DNA of 21,726 nucleotides from positions 1 to 21,726 of the forward strand of contig JAEWXO010000028.1 of assembly GCA_023458875.1 (NCBI GenBank), given 5' to 3'. Position 1 is the first letter of the stretch; the number at the start of each line of letters is the position of its first letter. The notes under the pieces were generated by a model. That model worked only from the letters and a program-made list of their open reading frames with translations, ran no database searches and had not been told where the DNA came from. Made by a program: the position numbers and the translations under genes. Source of the stretch: Bacillota bacterium (lineage in GTDB: Bacteria > Bacillota > Clostridia > Oscillospirales > Ruminococcaceae). This document shows positions 15,939 through 21,726 of this stretch, one piece after another.

Positions 15939-17723
15939 TTAGTATGATATCAGAATAAATTTTAACGAAACAAGATCAAGAGTCGATATAATTAAATCGC
16001 CGTTTATATCTGCAGATGATGTGTCTTTATCAGAACTTTCAGATAACATTATATTTATCAGAGCTATCATATCAGCAGAATTTATCTTTCCGTCATTATT
16101 TACATCTCCCGATATTTTTTTTACAGTAGGAGCAGTTGTTTCTGACGGTACAGGTGCCGCAGATGTCTCTGACGGTGCAGTTTCTGAAGGTGCTGCCGTT
16201 TCCGACGGTACAGGTACAGGTGCCGCAGATGTTTCCGGCGGTGCAGTTTCTGAAGGTGCTGCCGTTTCTGACGGTACAGGCACAAGTGCCGCAGATGTTT
16301 CCGGCGGCGCCGTTACTGCCGGCGCTGCTGTTTCCGGCATTACAGGGGCAGGTGTCTCCAAAGGTGCAGTCACTGCCGGTGTTGCTGCTGTTTCATTTGA
16401 GCTGTCGGCAGGTGAGGCAAAATCAAGGCAGATCCAGCCGTCTGAATTATTGAAATTTATCTTTCCCCAGTTACCTGATATTTCTGATACAAGTACCATG
16501 GAATCTGCCGGTATGAGTGAAATAACTGTATTGACGGTTCCCGCACCTGTTCTGAGATTCAGAACACTGTTTGTTTTATACATCCTTTTATGGAAAGGTT
16601 CGCTGACAGAAGGCTGTACAACCGGACTCTCAGTAACAATAGTGTCATTTACAAACTCTGCGTACTCAAGACATATCCAGCTTGTCTTTCCGTTATATAC
16701 AGTTTTCCCCCAGTTACCCGAAATCTCCAATACGGGCAGTTCTGTTCCGGCAGGTATCAGTCCTTCTGATTCTGAAGATTTATTTGGCTGTTTACGATAA
16801 TTCAGTACATCGTTTGTAATATATGTGCCTGTTGAATATGTTACAGACGGAATATCCTCATTTCCGATCATCGATGTATAATTCAGGCATATCCATCCTG
16901 TCCTGCTGTTAATATTTATTTTACCCCAGTTTCCCGACGTTTCGGTTACCTGAACCTTTGCGTTAAGATCAAGAAGATCTATTTTTGACGCAGAAGCTGA
17001 AGGCTCTGTACGGACGTTAAGCTTTGATGTAGTTATGTATGTACCCGCTTCAAACGCAGTGTTTGTTATATTTTCCTGTGGTGCAGACGGTTTTGATGAG
17101 CCTGCTGACTTAAAGAGCTTAAGTCTTGTAGTTCCTTTGAAATTATACTGGTCAAAAAGATTGTTTGAAGTATTTCTCGCCGGATCAAACGAATATACAA
17201 CGCCGTCCGATACAGAATCAATTGCTACCCAGTGTGACGAATACTTAACATCTGAAACAAGGTAATATCCCTGATCAAGATATGATTTTATTTCAGAAAC
17301 CTTTTCTGCTTCTGTTGAACCATAAAGATAAGCAGTGCCTTCAAAGGTGAAATCAGGTACAAGTTTGGAAACAGCACCCCAATATATATTTCCTGAACCG
17401 TCAAGTCCGCCGTTATTGTTCAAAAATGTACAGAATGTTCCTGGTGTAAATGTTGATTCGTCAAAATATCCCGCATGAACAACAAGTATCGCAAGAGACG
17501 TTACTGCGCACCCGCTCTGTGATATTGTTTCACTGCTTCTGCCAAGATAAACTCCTCCCCATCTCGAATCACTTTGTTTCCACGTTTTATACTCTCCGTT
17601 TGAAGCCGAAACAACGATACTGTGATCCATCTGGAAATATGCTGTACCTGATACAAGTAATGAACATGCAACAGCAACAGAAATAATCTTTCTTCGTCCG
17701 CCCTTTTTTATTTGCTTTAACAT
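15939..17723 (-). CDS. Secreted C39-like cysteine peptidase with three SH3b domains and a type I dockerin
   Basis: A 594-residue exported protein. Residues 1-40 are a signal peptide (basic RRK, hydrophobic core, likely cleavage after VVSA). A C39-like papain-fold domain (about 45-205) shows Q50, catalytic C72 in SGCAVTS, H164 in SSHWVAI and D180 in SFDPA. Three SH3b repeats follow (about 227-286, 295-355 and 375-435), each with SGNWGK and WICL. A Pro/Thr/Ala/Ser/Glu linker (about 437-534) holds repeated SETAAPSETAP units. Residues 535-594 are a type I dockerin with two calcium loops, DVNNDGKINSAD and DINGDLIISTLD. SH3b domains usually bind cell wall and dockerins bind cohesins, so it may be docked on a surface scaffold. 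Its substrate is unknown. AAGAGG stands before the chosen ATG; the earlier in-frame ATG lacks one. Confidence 0.9.
   Translation of the reverse strand: MLKQIKKGGRRKIISVAVACSLLVSGTAYFQMDHSIVVSASNGEYKTWKQSDSRWGGVYLGRSSETISQSGCAVTSLAILVVHAGYFDESTFTPGTFCTFLNNNGGLDGSGNIYWGAVSKLVPDFTFEGTAYLYGSTEAEKVSEIKSYLDQGYYLVSDVKYSSHWVAIDSVSDGVVYSFDPARNTSNNLFDQYNFKGTTRLKLFKSAGSSKPSAPQENITNTAFEAGTYITTSKLNVRTEPSASASKIDLLDLNAKVQVTETSGNWGKININSRTGWICLNYTSMIGNEDIPSVTYSTGTYITNDVLNYRKQPNKSSESEGLIPAGTELPVLEISGNWGKTVYNGKTSWICLEYAEFVNDTIVTESPVVQPSVSEPFHKRMYKTNSVLNLRTGAGTVNTVISLIPADSMVLVSEISGNWGKINFNNSDGWICLDFASPADSSNETAATPAVTAPLETPAPVMPETAAPAVTAPPETSAALVPVPSETAAPSETAPPETSAAPVPVPSETAAPSETAPSETSAAPVPSETTAPTVKKISGDVNNDGKINSADMIALINIMLSESSDKDTSSADINGDLIISTLDLVSLKFILISY
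16144..16335 (-). repeat. Tandem repeat of about 66 bp inside the linker
   Basis: Three consecutive units begin with GACGGTACAGG on the + strand: 16144-16203 (60 bp), 16204-16269 (66 bp) and 16270-16335 (66 bp, more diverged). The first unit lacks one ACAGGT hexamer, which removes a Val-Pro pair without breaking the frame. It encodes the Pro/Thr/Ser linker between the SH3b domains and the dockerin. Length variation among strains is expected through slippage. Confidence 0.85.
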
Positions 17724-17893
17724 ATTAACCTCTTTTCTGTAAAACTTCATCCCGGATTTATTAAAAACTTTTATCCGGACATATAATAAAAATAATTCTT
17801 ATAAGGATATTTCTTTTACCCTATTTTGCGGTAATATTTTTATGATAAAATCCGCTGTATAAATATGATCTTACCGTCATATACGCAAAATGC
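17724..17893 (-). promoter_or_regulatory. Long structured 5' leader of the dockerin-peptidase gene
   Basis: About 170 nt lie between the predicted start near 17893 and the ATG. In + coordinates, ATATGA (17863-17868) pairs with TCATAT (17877-17882), and GCGG (17828-17831) with CCGC (17852-17855). The 8-nt loop of the first hairpin holds TTACCG (17871-17876), exactly complementary to CGGTAA at 17829-17834, so a pseudoknot competing with the second stem is possible. Near the ribosome site CCGGAT pairs with ATCCGG (about 17753-17779). I could not match it to a known riboswitch class. Confidence 0.42.
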
Positions 17894-17899
17894 ACTATG

Positions 17900-17927
17900 T
17901 TTATACCAATTTAAAGTAATAAGCCAA
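17900..17927 (-). promoter_or_regulatory. Probable sigma-A promoter of the dockerin-peptidase gene
   Basis: On the minus strand TTGGCT (17927-17922) is followed after 16 bp by TATAAA (17905-17900) with a TG extension. The -10 segment TATAAACATAG recurs 40 bp upstream (17945-17935), close to a TATAAT at 17952-17947 that has only a poor -35 box. A second upstream start is therefore possible. Confidence 0.45.
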
Positions 17928-17945
17928 CCATGACCTATGTTTATA

Positions 17946-18219
17946 GATTATATCATATAATAATAGATATATTGTTAACAAATCTTTATTTTTATATTAC
18001 TTTTATAACAAAATTATTTCAAATATTACACAAATATTAAGATTACAATGCTTCATGTAAATTGTTTCAAACATTATTTTAAGATTTTTATTTATTTTTA
18101 CATATTATTCGCAAATAAAAGTTAAAAATTATGACATAATATTATTAATTAAAATATTAAAAAAGTAAGCGTCAAATAATAAAAGGCATCTTTTAACAAA
18201 CTTCAAAATATGATATCAT
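17946..18219. other. AT-rich intergenic stretch without a recognised gene
   Basis: Very AT-rich sequence with many A and T runs between the dockerin gene promoter region and the ABC operon terminator. I see no ORF with a ribosome site and no strong hairpin. The part nearest the promoter could act as an UP-like element. Confidence 0.6.
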
Positions 18220-18269
18220 AAAAAGAATGCGTTAACAATGATTGTTTTAAAATTTCATTGTAACGCATT
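18219..18269 (-). terminator. Intrinsic terminator of the ABC transporter operon
   Basis: AATGCGTTAACAATG (18226-18240) pairs with CATTGTAACGCATT (18256-18269) over 14 bp with one bulged A and a 15-nt loop. On the minus strand TTTTT follows directly. It lies about 60 bp beyond the ATPase stop codon. Confidence 0.83.
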
Positions 18270-18327
18270 TGTATTTTATAATATTATAGAACCTCACAGT
18301 TAACTCTAAGCAAGAATACTGATTGAT

Positions 18328-18942
18328 TTATTTCTTTATCTGAATCATCCTCATATCCTTGTCAATTAATGATGAATCATGAGTTACCATTATAATTGTT
18401 TTACCACTTGTATGCAGATCTTTTAGTATTTTTATTACCTGAACAGCATTTTTTTTATCAAGTGATCCTGTTGGTTCATCTGCAAGAATCAGAGAACATT
18501 TTTTCATCATAACTCTTGCAAGTGCTACCCTCTGCTGTTCACCGCCGGAAAGCTGGTATATCTTTTTCTTTTCCGAACCTGAAAGTCCAACATTTTCAAG
18601 AGCCTTTCCGATAGTTATGCCACTTCTTGCAGCGGGGCGTATAATATTAAGATTCTCTTCAACGGTTTTGTTATCAACAAGAGCAAAATTTTGGAATAGA
18701 AAACCCACGTAATTCTGGTAAAACAATCTCATATCCCGTGAAGTGGACAAATCATATTTATCCATGATTATTTTGCCGGAATCAGCCTTCTCAATTCCGC
18801 CAAGCATATTCAACAGTGTTGTCTTTCCGCAGCCACTTTCACCAGTGAATACGATAAACTCATTTTCCTTAATTTCAAGCGAATAATCTTTGAATATATC
18901 CTGTGTACCAAATGATTTATTTAAATTCTCTATTTTTATCAT
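18328..18942 (-). CDS. ABC transporter ATP-binding protein, bacteriocin-export (lactococcin 972) type
   Basis: A 204-residue ATPase of the MacB/LolD group. Walker A is GESGCGKTT near residues 34-42, the Q-loop is in GFLFQNFALVDNKTVEENL, the signature is LSGGEQQRVALARVMM, Walker B is LILADEPTG, and the switch His is in MVTHDSS. The Q-loop context FLFQNFALVDNKTVEENL is characteristic of the lactococcin 972-associated subfamily as I know it. The ATG overlaps the stop codon of the membrane partner as ATGA, with GGAGG upstream. It presumably energises that 630-residue partner. Confidence 0.9.
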   Translation of the reverse strand: MIKIENLNKSFGTQDIFKDYSLEIKENEFIVFTGESGCGKTTLLNMLGGIEKADSGKIIMDKYDLSTSRDMRLFYQNYVGFLFQNFALVDNKTVEENLNIIRPAARSGITIGKALENVGLSGSEKKKIYQLSGGEQQRVALARVMMKKCSLILADEPTGSLDKKNAVQVIKILKDLHTSGKTIIMVTHDSSLIDKDMRMIQIKK

Positions 18943-20831
18943 AATGCTCCTCCTTTCAGGATTTTTGAAACATTGTTTTTATCCTGTTTATTCACCAAAC
19001 TAATGAAATTGATAATGTCAATAAAAAATGCTGTCGCTACCGAACACAAAATCGTACCGAATGATCCGTAATTCATTACATTACTTACTATCATTGCAGT
19101 GCCTGTACACACAGCATAAATTACCGAGGATATTATAAACTGTTTTTTAAACCGCATAAACAATGTGTATCCGGTAATTTTCTTTATTGAAAGCTCAGTT
19201 GCATTTACCTGGTATTCCAGTCTGACAATCGATGAAATAATCAATACCTGTATAAAAATGAGCATAACAGATAAAATAGAATTCAGATACATCGTTCTTT
19301 TATATTTTATCCAGTGAAAATCAAATATTTCACTCATATCAGTAGATGTGAAATGGAAACCTCTTTCTTCTGCATATTCCTGTATCAAATCATTTTTCTT
19401 TATAAAATATGCATATAGTGAAGTTTTAGAGTCATTATTATTATTTTTATAAATAATAATAACGGGATTCTCCGCATTCTCTGTAAGCAATGATTCAAGC
19501 CCATATACAGGCAGAGTAAAAACCGATTTATTTCCCTTATATGTAACAAAATCAGCATTTCTCATTTCACACCAATTTCTTTCATCTTCAGAAATATTAT
19601 AATTTTCCGGATACACAAAGTAGAGATCGGATTCAAAATTATATCCTTCCAGTTCCTGAATATTATGTTTCAACAAAGAAACTGCGTTTTCATTCATTCT
19701 TATTGCCAGTGTACCGTCACTCAATAACATACAACGGAATGATATGATAACGTCAGTATGTTTTTCCAAATAATCATAAAAGTCAACAGTATCACTTTCC
19801 TGCCAGATTTTCCTGTCATCATTGTATCTGAATCTTGAAATAATACAATAGTCATTTAGAAACTGATAATTTTCCTTTTGTGAATAGTATTTTACAGCCA
19901 TATATATGTTTGAAAAACACAGTGACATCAATGCAGACGTAATAACTATTGCAATTCCCTTCATTACATAGTTCAAGGTCAGCAATCGTCCTGAAAAAAT
20001 ATTTGCTTTTAAAACGGCCCCTGGTTTTACTTTAAGTATAGCTGCTGATACAAAAATATTGAGTATTATCATCAAACAGAACATGACGGCAATCAGTTTA
20101 ATTCTGAAAATAATCCCTGTGAACAATTCTGTTCCGACACATAACAATGCAAAAATCAGAATATAAAATACATTATCCGACAGAATATATTTCAGATAAA
20201 TACCGACATATTTTTCACCCAATGTAAATCTTAAAAATAATTCCTTACTCATATTAAGAATATCGCAGTATGTAAAAAAACAGAGCAGAATAATCAGCAC
20301 GCACCAAAGTAAAACAAGTATCCCAGTAGATTCAGAAATCGGAGAAAATGAATTCTCATGAGGAAATCCACCAGCATATTTATCTACTAGTTCTGATTTA
20401 AAATTCCGCATATCTTCAATATTCCCAATAAGATTAAAAAATGGTTCATCATTTATAAGGGTTTCAGGAATCTCAGAATAATCATATACGTTTACAGTAG
20501 TTTTTCCTGACACAAAACTTCTGAATTCTCCTTCTTTCAGGAAGTAATTTTTTTCAAGGTATGACAATACATTTGTATCAGCATATATATCTATTACATT
20601 ATGAAAAGCCGAAACAGTGTTTATATGAAGTTTAAACACAATTATATTATTAGAGTTTGCAGTTTCATTTATTTCTGAAAGCATATTTTCGCGTGAACAA
20701 TCAGAAGGAATATAAAAATCCGTTTTAACAAAGTTATCTATCATATTAAGGTATGACTGATAAATCTCAGATGAAATAACAACACTTATTATCATAAGAA
20801 AAACTATTACTGTTTTTTTCAAATACTTCAT
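18939..20831 (-). CDS. Bacteriocin-associated/MacB-like integral membrane protein
   Basis: A 630-residue membrane protein with one N-terminal TM segment (about 5-24), an extracellular region (about 25-165), four central TM segments (about 168-312), a second extracellular region (about 313-515) and three C-terminal TM segments (about 518-612). This 1+4+3 layout with two outside domains fits the bacteriocin-associated integral membrane protein family (bact_immun_7tm, DUF1430). In that family the protein pairs with a lactococcin 972-type ATPase; Lcn972 operons pair the same two proteins with a small secreted bacteriocin. Sequence identity looks low, so the call rests on topology, length and the neighbouring ATPase. 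It may export or protect against a peptide. GGGAGA precedes the ATG. Confidence 0.75.
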   Translation of the reverse strand: MKYLKKTVIVFLMIISVVISSEIYQSYLNMIDNFVKTDFYIPSDCSRENMLSEINETANSNNIIVFKLHINTVSAFHNVIDIYADTNVLSYLEKNYFLKEGEFRSFVSGKTTVNVYDYSEIPETLINDEPFFNLIGNIEDMRNFKSELVDKYAGGFPHENSFSPISESTGILVLLWCVLIILLCFFTYCDILNMSKELFLRFTLGEKYVGIYLKYILSDNVFYILIFALLCVGTELFTGIIFRIKLIAVMFCLMIILNIFVSAAILKVKPGAVLKANIFSGRLLTLNYVMKGIAIVITSALMSLCFSNIYMAVKYYSQKENYQFLNDYCIISRFRYNDDRKIWQESDTVDFYDYLEKHTDVIISFRCMLLSDGTLAIRMNENAVSLLKHNIQELEGYNFESDLYFVYPENYNISEDERNWCEMRNADFVTYKGNKSVFTLPVYGLESLLTENAENPVIIIYKNNNNDSKTSLYAYFIKKNDLIQEYAEERGFHFTSTDMSEIFDFHWIKYKRTMYLNSILSVMLIFIQVLIISSIVRLEYQVNATELSIKKITGYTLFMRFKKQFIISSVIYAVCTGTAMIVSNVMNYGSFGTILCSVATAFFIDIINFISLVNKQDKNNVSKILKGGAL

Positions 20832-20854
20832 ACACTTTCTCCCAGGCTAATATT

Positions 20855-21361
20855 TTAAAAAATCTCCCATAATCCATCTGCCTTATCCAAATATTTCACA
20901 ATAGTATCACGATTTTCTTCAAGTAATGCAATCTGATCATCAGTGTATTCCTCAAGTGGATTTAAATCCTTGTCCACCATAATTTCAATACAATCTGTTG
21001 TGTAATTAAATCCTGTTTCATCCAGCGTCGTATCTTCGATAACTTCCAATGATATTCCTATTTCACATTTATCTGAAAAAGGCAGAGGCCAGATTATAAT
21101 ATCTACCATGACATCCCCGTTCTGAAGTTTATCGTTCCTCAGTGAACAAATCGCAAGATTACCCGTAAACCCAAGATAATGCGGAAATCCAACACTATAT
21201 GATATTTTCTCATCATCAATAAACAACGAGTTACCAAATTCGTCTTTACCTGTTAAATTTGAAAAATCTATATATCTTTTATAGTTCACAAACCAGACTA
21301 AATTGTATATAATGAAGGCTATTACAATCAATATCAGTGTTTTTTTTATTACATTTTTCAT
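20855..21361 (-). CDS. Unrecognised membrane-anchored or secreted protein, 168 aa
   Basis: First gene of the ABC operon, 23 bp before the membrane protein, with GGAGAA upstream of the ATG. Residues 7-25 form a hydrophobic segment after KKxxKK-type basic residues, with no lipobox, so it is an anchor or an uncleaved signal. About 140 residues outside the membrane follow, beta-rich and acidic, with three Cys (in LAICSLR, DKCEIGI and TTDCIEI) and an aromatic end GLWEIF. I do not recognise a family. By position it takes the place that a bacteriocin precursor or an accessory protein holds in related operons, but it is larger than Lcn972-like peptides. Confidence 0.72.
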   Translation of the reverse strand: MKNVIKKTLILIVIAFIIYNLVWFVNYKRYIDFSNLTGKDEFGNSLFIDDEKISYSVGFPHYLGFTGNLAICSLRNDKLQNGDVMVDIIIWPLPFSDKCEIGISLEVIEDTTLDETGFNYTTDCIEIMVDKDLNPLEEYTDDQIALLEENRDTIVKYLDKADGLWEIF

Positions 21362-21383
21362 AAATTCTCCATATCGTAAAGAG

Positions 21384-21413
21384 TAACAGCAAAAGAAAAA
21401 TCTTTTGCTGTTA
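21384..21413 (-). promoter_or_regulatory. Perfect 13-bp leader hairpin of the ABC operon
   Basis: TAACAGCAAAAGA (21384-21396) and TCTTTTGCTGTTA (21401-21413) pair perfectly around AAAA. GTAA at 21376-21379 and TTAC at 21417-21420 can extend it beyond small internal loops. On the minus strand no long U tract follows, so it is not a clear terminator. It ends about 20 nt before the 168-residue protein's start codon and may control leader stability or translation. Confidence 0.6.
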
Positions 21414-21436
21414 TCGTTACATCATATTTTTATTTC

Positions 21437-21466
21437 ATAATATAAACTGCTACTTATTGAATTCAA
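21437..21466 (-). promoter_or_regulatory. Probable promoter of the ABC operon, palindromic -35 region
   Basis: On the minus strand TTGAAT (21466-21461) is followed after 18 bp by TATTAT (21442-21437), or after 16 bp by TATATT (21444-21439). The -35 lies in the perfect palindrome TTGAATTCAA (21457-21466), so the other strand has TTGAAT as well. This could be an overlapping divergent promoter or an operator. Confidence 0.45.
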
Positions 21467-21481
21467 AAGTATTTTATAATA

Positions 21482-21598
21482 AGTATAAAATATCTGTGAC
21501 TATTAGCTTTAGCAACGCCCAACGCTACACCCTATCAACGATTATCATGCATATATTCCCCGATAAAAGATTTGTACTTTTATCGGGGATTTTGCTTT
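21482..21598 (+). ncRNA. Candidate small RNA ending in a strong terminator
   Basis: A + strand terminator without a + strand protein gene in front of it implies a short transcript. TATAAT at 21475-21480 could be its -10, but I see no good -35 at the right spacing (TTGAAT at 21457 is too close). The body contains three CAACG copies (21513, 21520 and 21536) in a C/A-rich segment that is less AT-rich than its surroundings. The RNA would run into the 3' end of the recombinase gene on the other strand. Confidence 0.32.
21558..21598 (+). terminator. Strong + strand intrinsic terminator
   Basis: CCCCGATAAAAG (21558-21569) and CTTTTATCGGGG (21577-21588) form a perfect 12-bp stem with a 7-nt loop, followed on the + strand by ATTTTGCTTT. 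On the minus strand the stem is followed by AATATATG, so it suits + strand transcripts better. It may still slow transcription leaving the recombinase gene. Confidence 0.8.
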
Positions 21599-21726
21599 AA
21601 ATACTAAATCTGATGTCAATTCCGTTTTCGTCGGAAATATAGACAACATCAATCATGGTGACAGCAAGAGTGTGTTTTTCGTCCATTGAAAGCTCGTCCC
21701 ATTGGTTCATCGGGTCAGATAATGGC
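21597..21726 (-). CDS. C-terminal end of a large serine recombinase (partial)
   Basis: Reading the minus strand from the window edge gives 42 residues ending WDELSMDEKHTLAVTMIDVV, then YISDENGIDIRFSI and a TAA stop (21597-21599). The LSxxEKxxLAxxMIDxVYISDENGIDI pattern resembles the tail of large serine recombinases of clostridial transposons and integrative elements, as recalled from that family. The catalytic domain lies outside the window. No search was made, so the call is moderate. Confidence 0.55.
   Translation of the reverse strand, partial: PLSDPMNQWDELSMDEKHTLAVTMIDVVYISDENGIDIRFSI

Noticed and set aside
16144..16335. Regular repeats that might suggest a CRISPR array
   Set aside because: The units are contiguous, without unique spacers, and are in-frame coding repeats of a linker.
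16021..16800. A 259-codon open frame on the + strand opposite the dockerin gene
   Set aside because: It is the mirror of the repetitive Pro/Thr/Ser linker and SH3b coding sequence; no ribosome site and low-complexity product.
17724..17893. Known c-di-AMP or c-di-GMP riboswitch in the dockerin gene leader
   Set aside because: Such switches often precede wall-protein genes, but I cannot find their conserved cores here.
21547..21600. 17-codon frame ATG to TAA across the right terminator
   Set aside because: It lies on the terminator hairpin and has no ribosome site.

Overview
The window looks like low-GC Gram-positive chromosome of the class Clostridia, most likely a Ruminococcus-type Oscillospiraceae member. 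Three things point there: a complete spoIIIAA-AH sporulation operon, the clostridial/bacillar gene order asp23-nusB-xseA-xseB-ispA-dxs-tlyA-nadK-argR-recN, and a secreted protein ending in a type I dockerin. The genus is an inference; no rRNA or other marker is present. Almost every gene is on the minus strand and is transcribed toward lower coordinates.

Left edge (1-590): the last 80 residues of a transposase-like protein (+ strand), then a gene-free stretch. That stretch holds a textbook sigma-A promoter (TTGACA, 17 bp, TATAAT), an approximately 155-nt region without a credible ORF, and a strong hairpin terminator. Together these look like a small RNA gene. The terminator also closes the minus-strand operon that ends with recN.

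Core (588-15744): a long, tightly packed run of minus-strand genes, many overlapping or 1-25 bp apart. The upstream part is spoIIIAA to spoIIIAH, the mother-cell half of the SpoIIIA-SpoIIQ channel made during engulfment. After spoIIIAH an internal promoter and a leader hairpin probably give the housekeeping genes their own expression. Those genes are an Asp23 protein, NusB, a TsaD/Kae1-like paralogue, exonuclease VII (XseA/XseB), IspA, a divergent PAP2 protein, Dxs, TlyA, NadK, ArgR and RecN. They cover rRNA antitermination, DNA repair and isoprenoid precursor synthesis. The spoIVB-spo0A pair that follows recN in Bacillus and many clostridia is absent; the RNA candidate and the transposase remnant lie there instead.

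Middle (15831-18225): a secreted C39-like cysteine peptidase with three SH3b repeats, a Pro/Thr/Ser/Ala linker encoded by an approximately 66-bp tandem repeat, and a dockerin. It has its own promoter, a structured leader with a possible pseudoknot, and a long hairpin terminator that insulates it from spoIIIA.

Right part (18226-21726): a three-gene minus-strand operon of an unrecognised membrane-anchored 168-residue protein, an 8-TM protein of the bacteriocin-associated/MacB-like type and its ABC ATPase. A leader hairpin and a palindromic promoter region sit upstream. Then come a second possible small RNA with a strong terminator and the C-terminal end of what appears to be a large serine recombinase running off the window. 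This end is accessory, probably near a mobile-element boundary.
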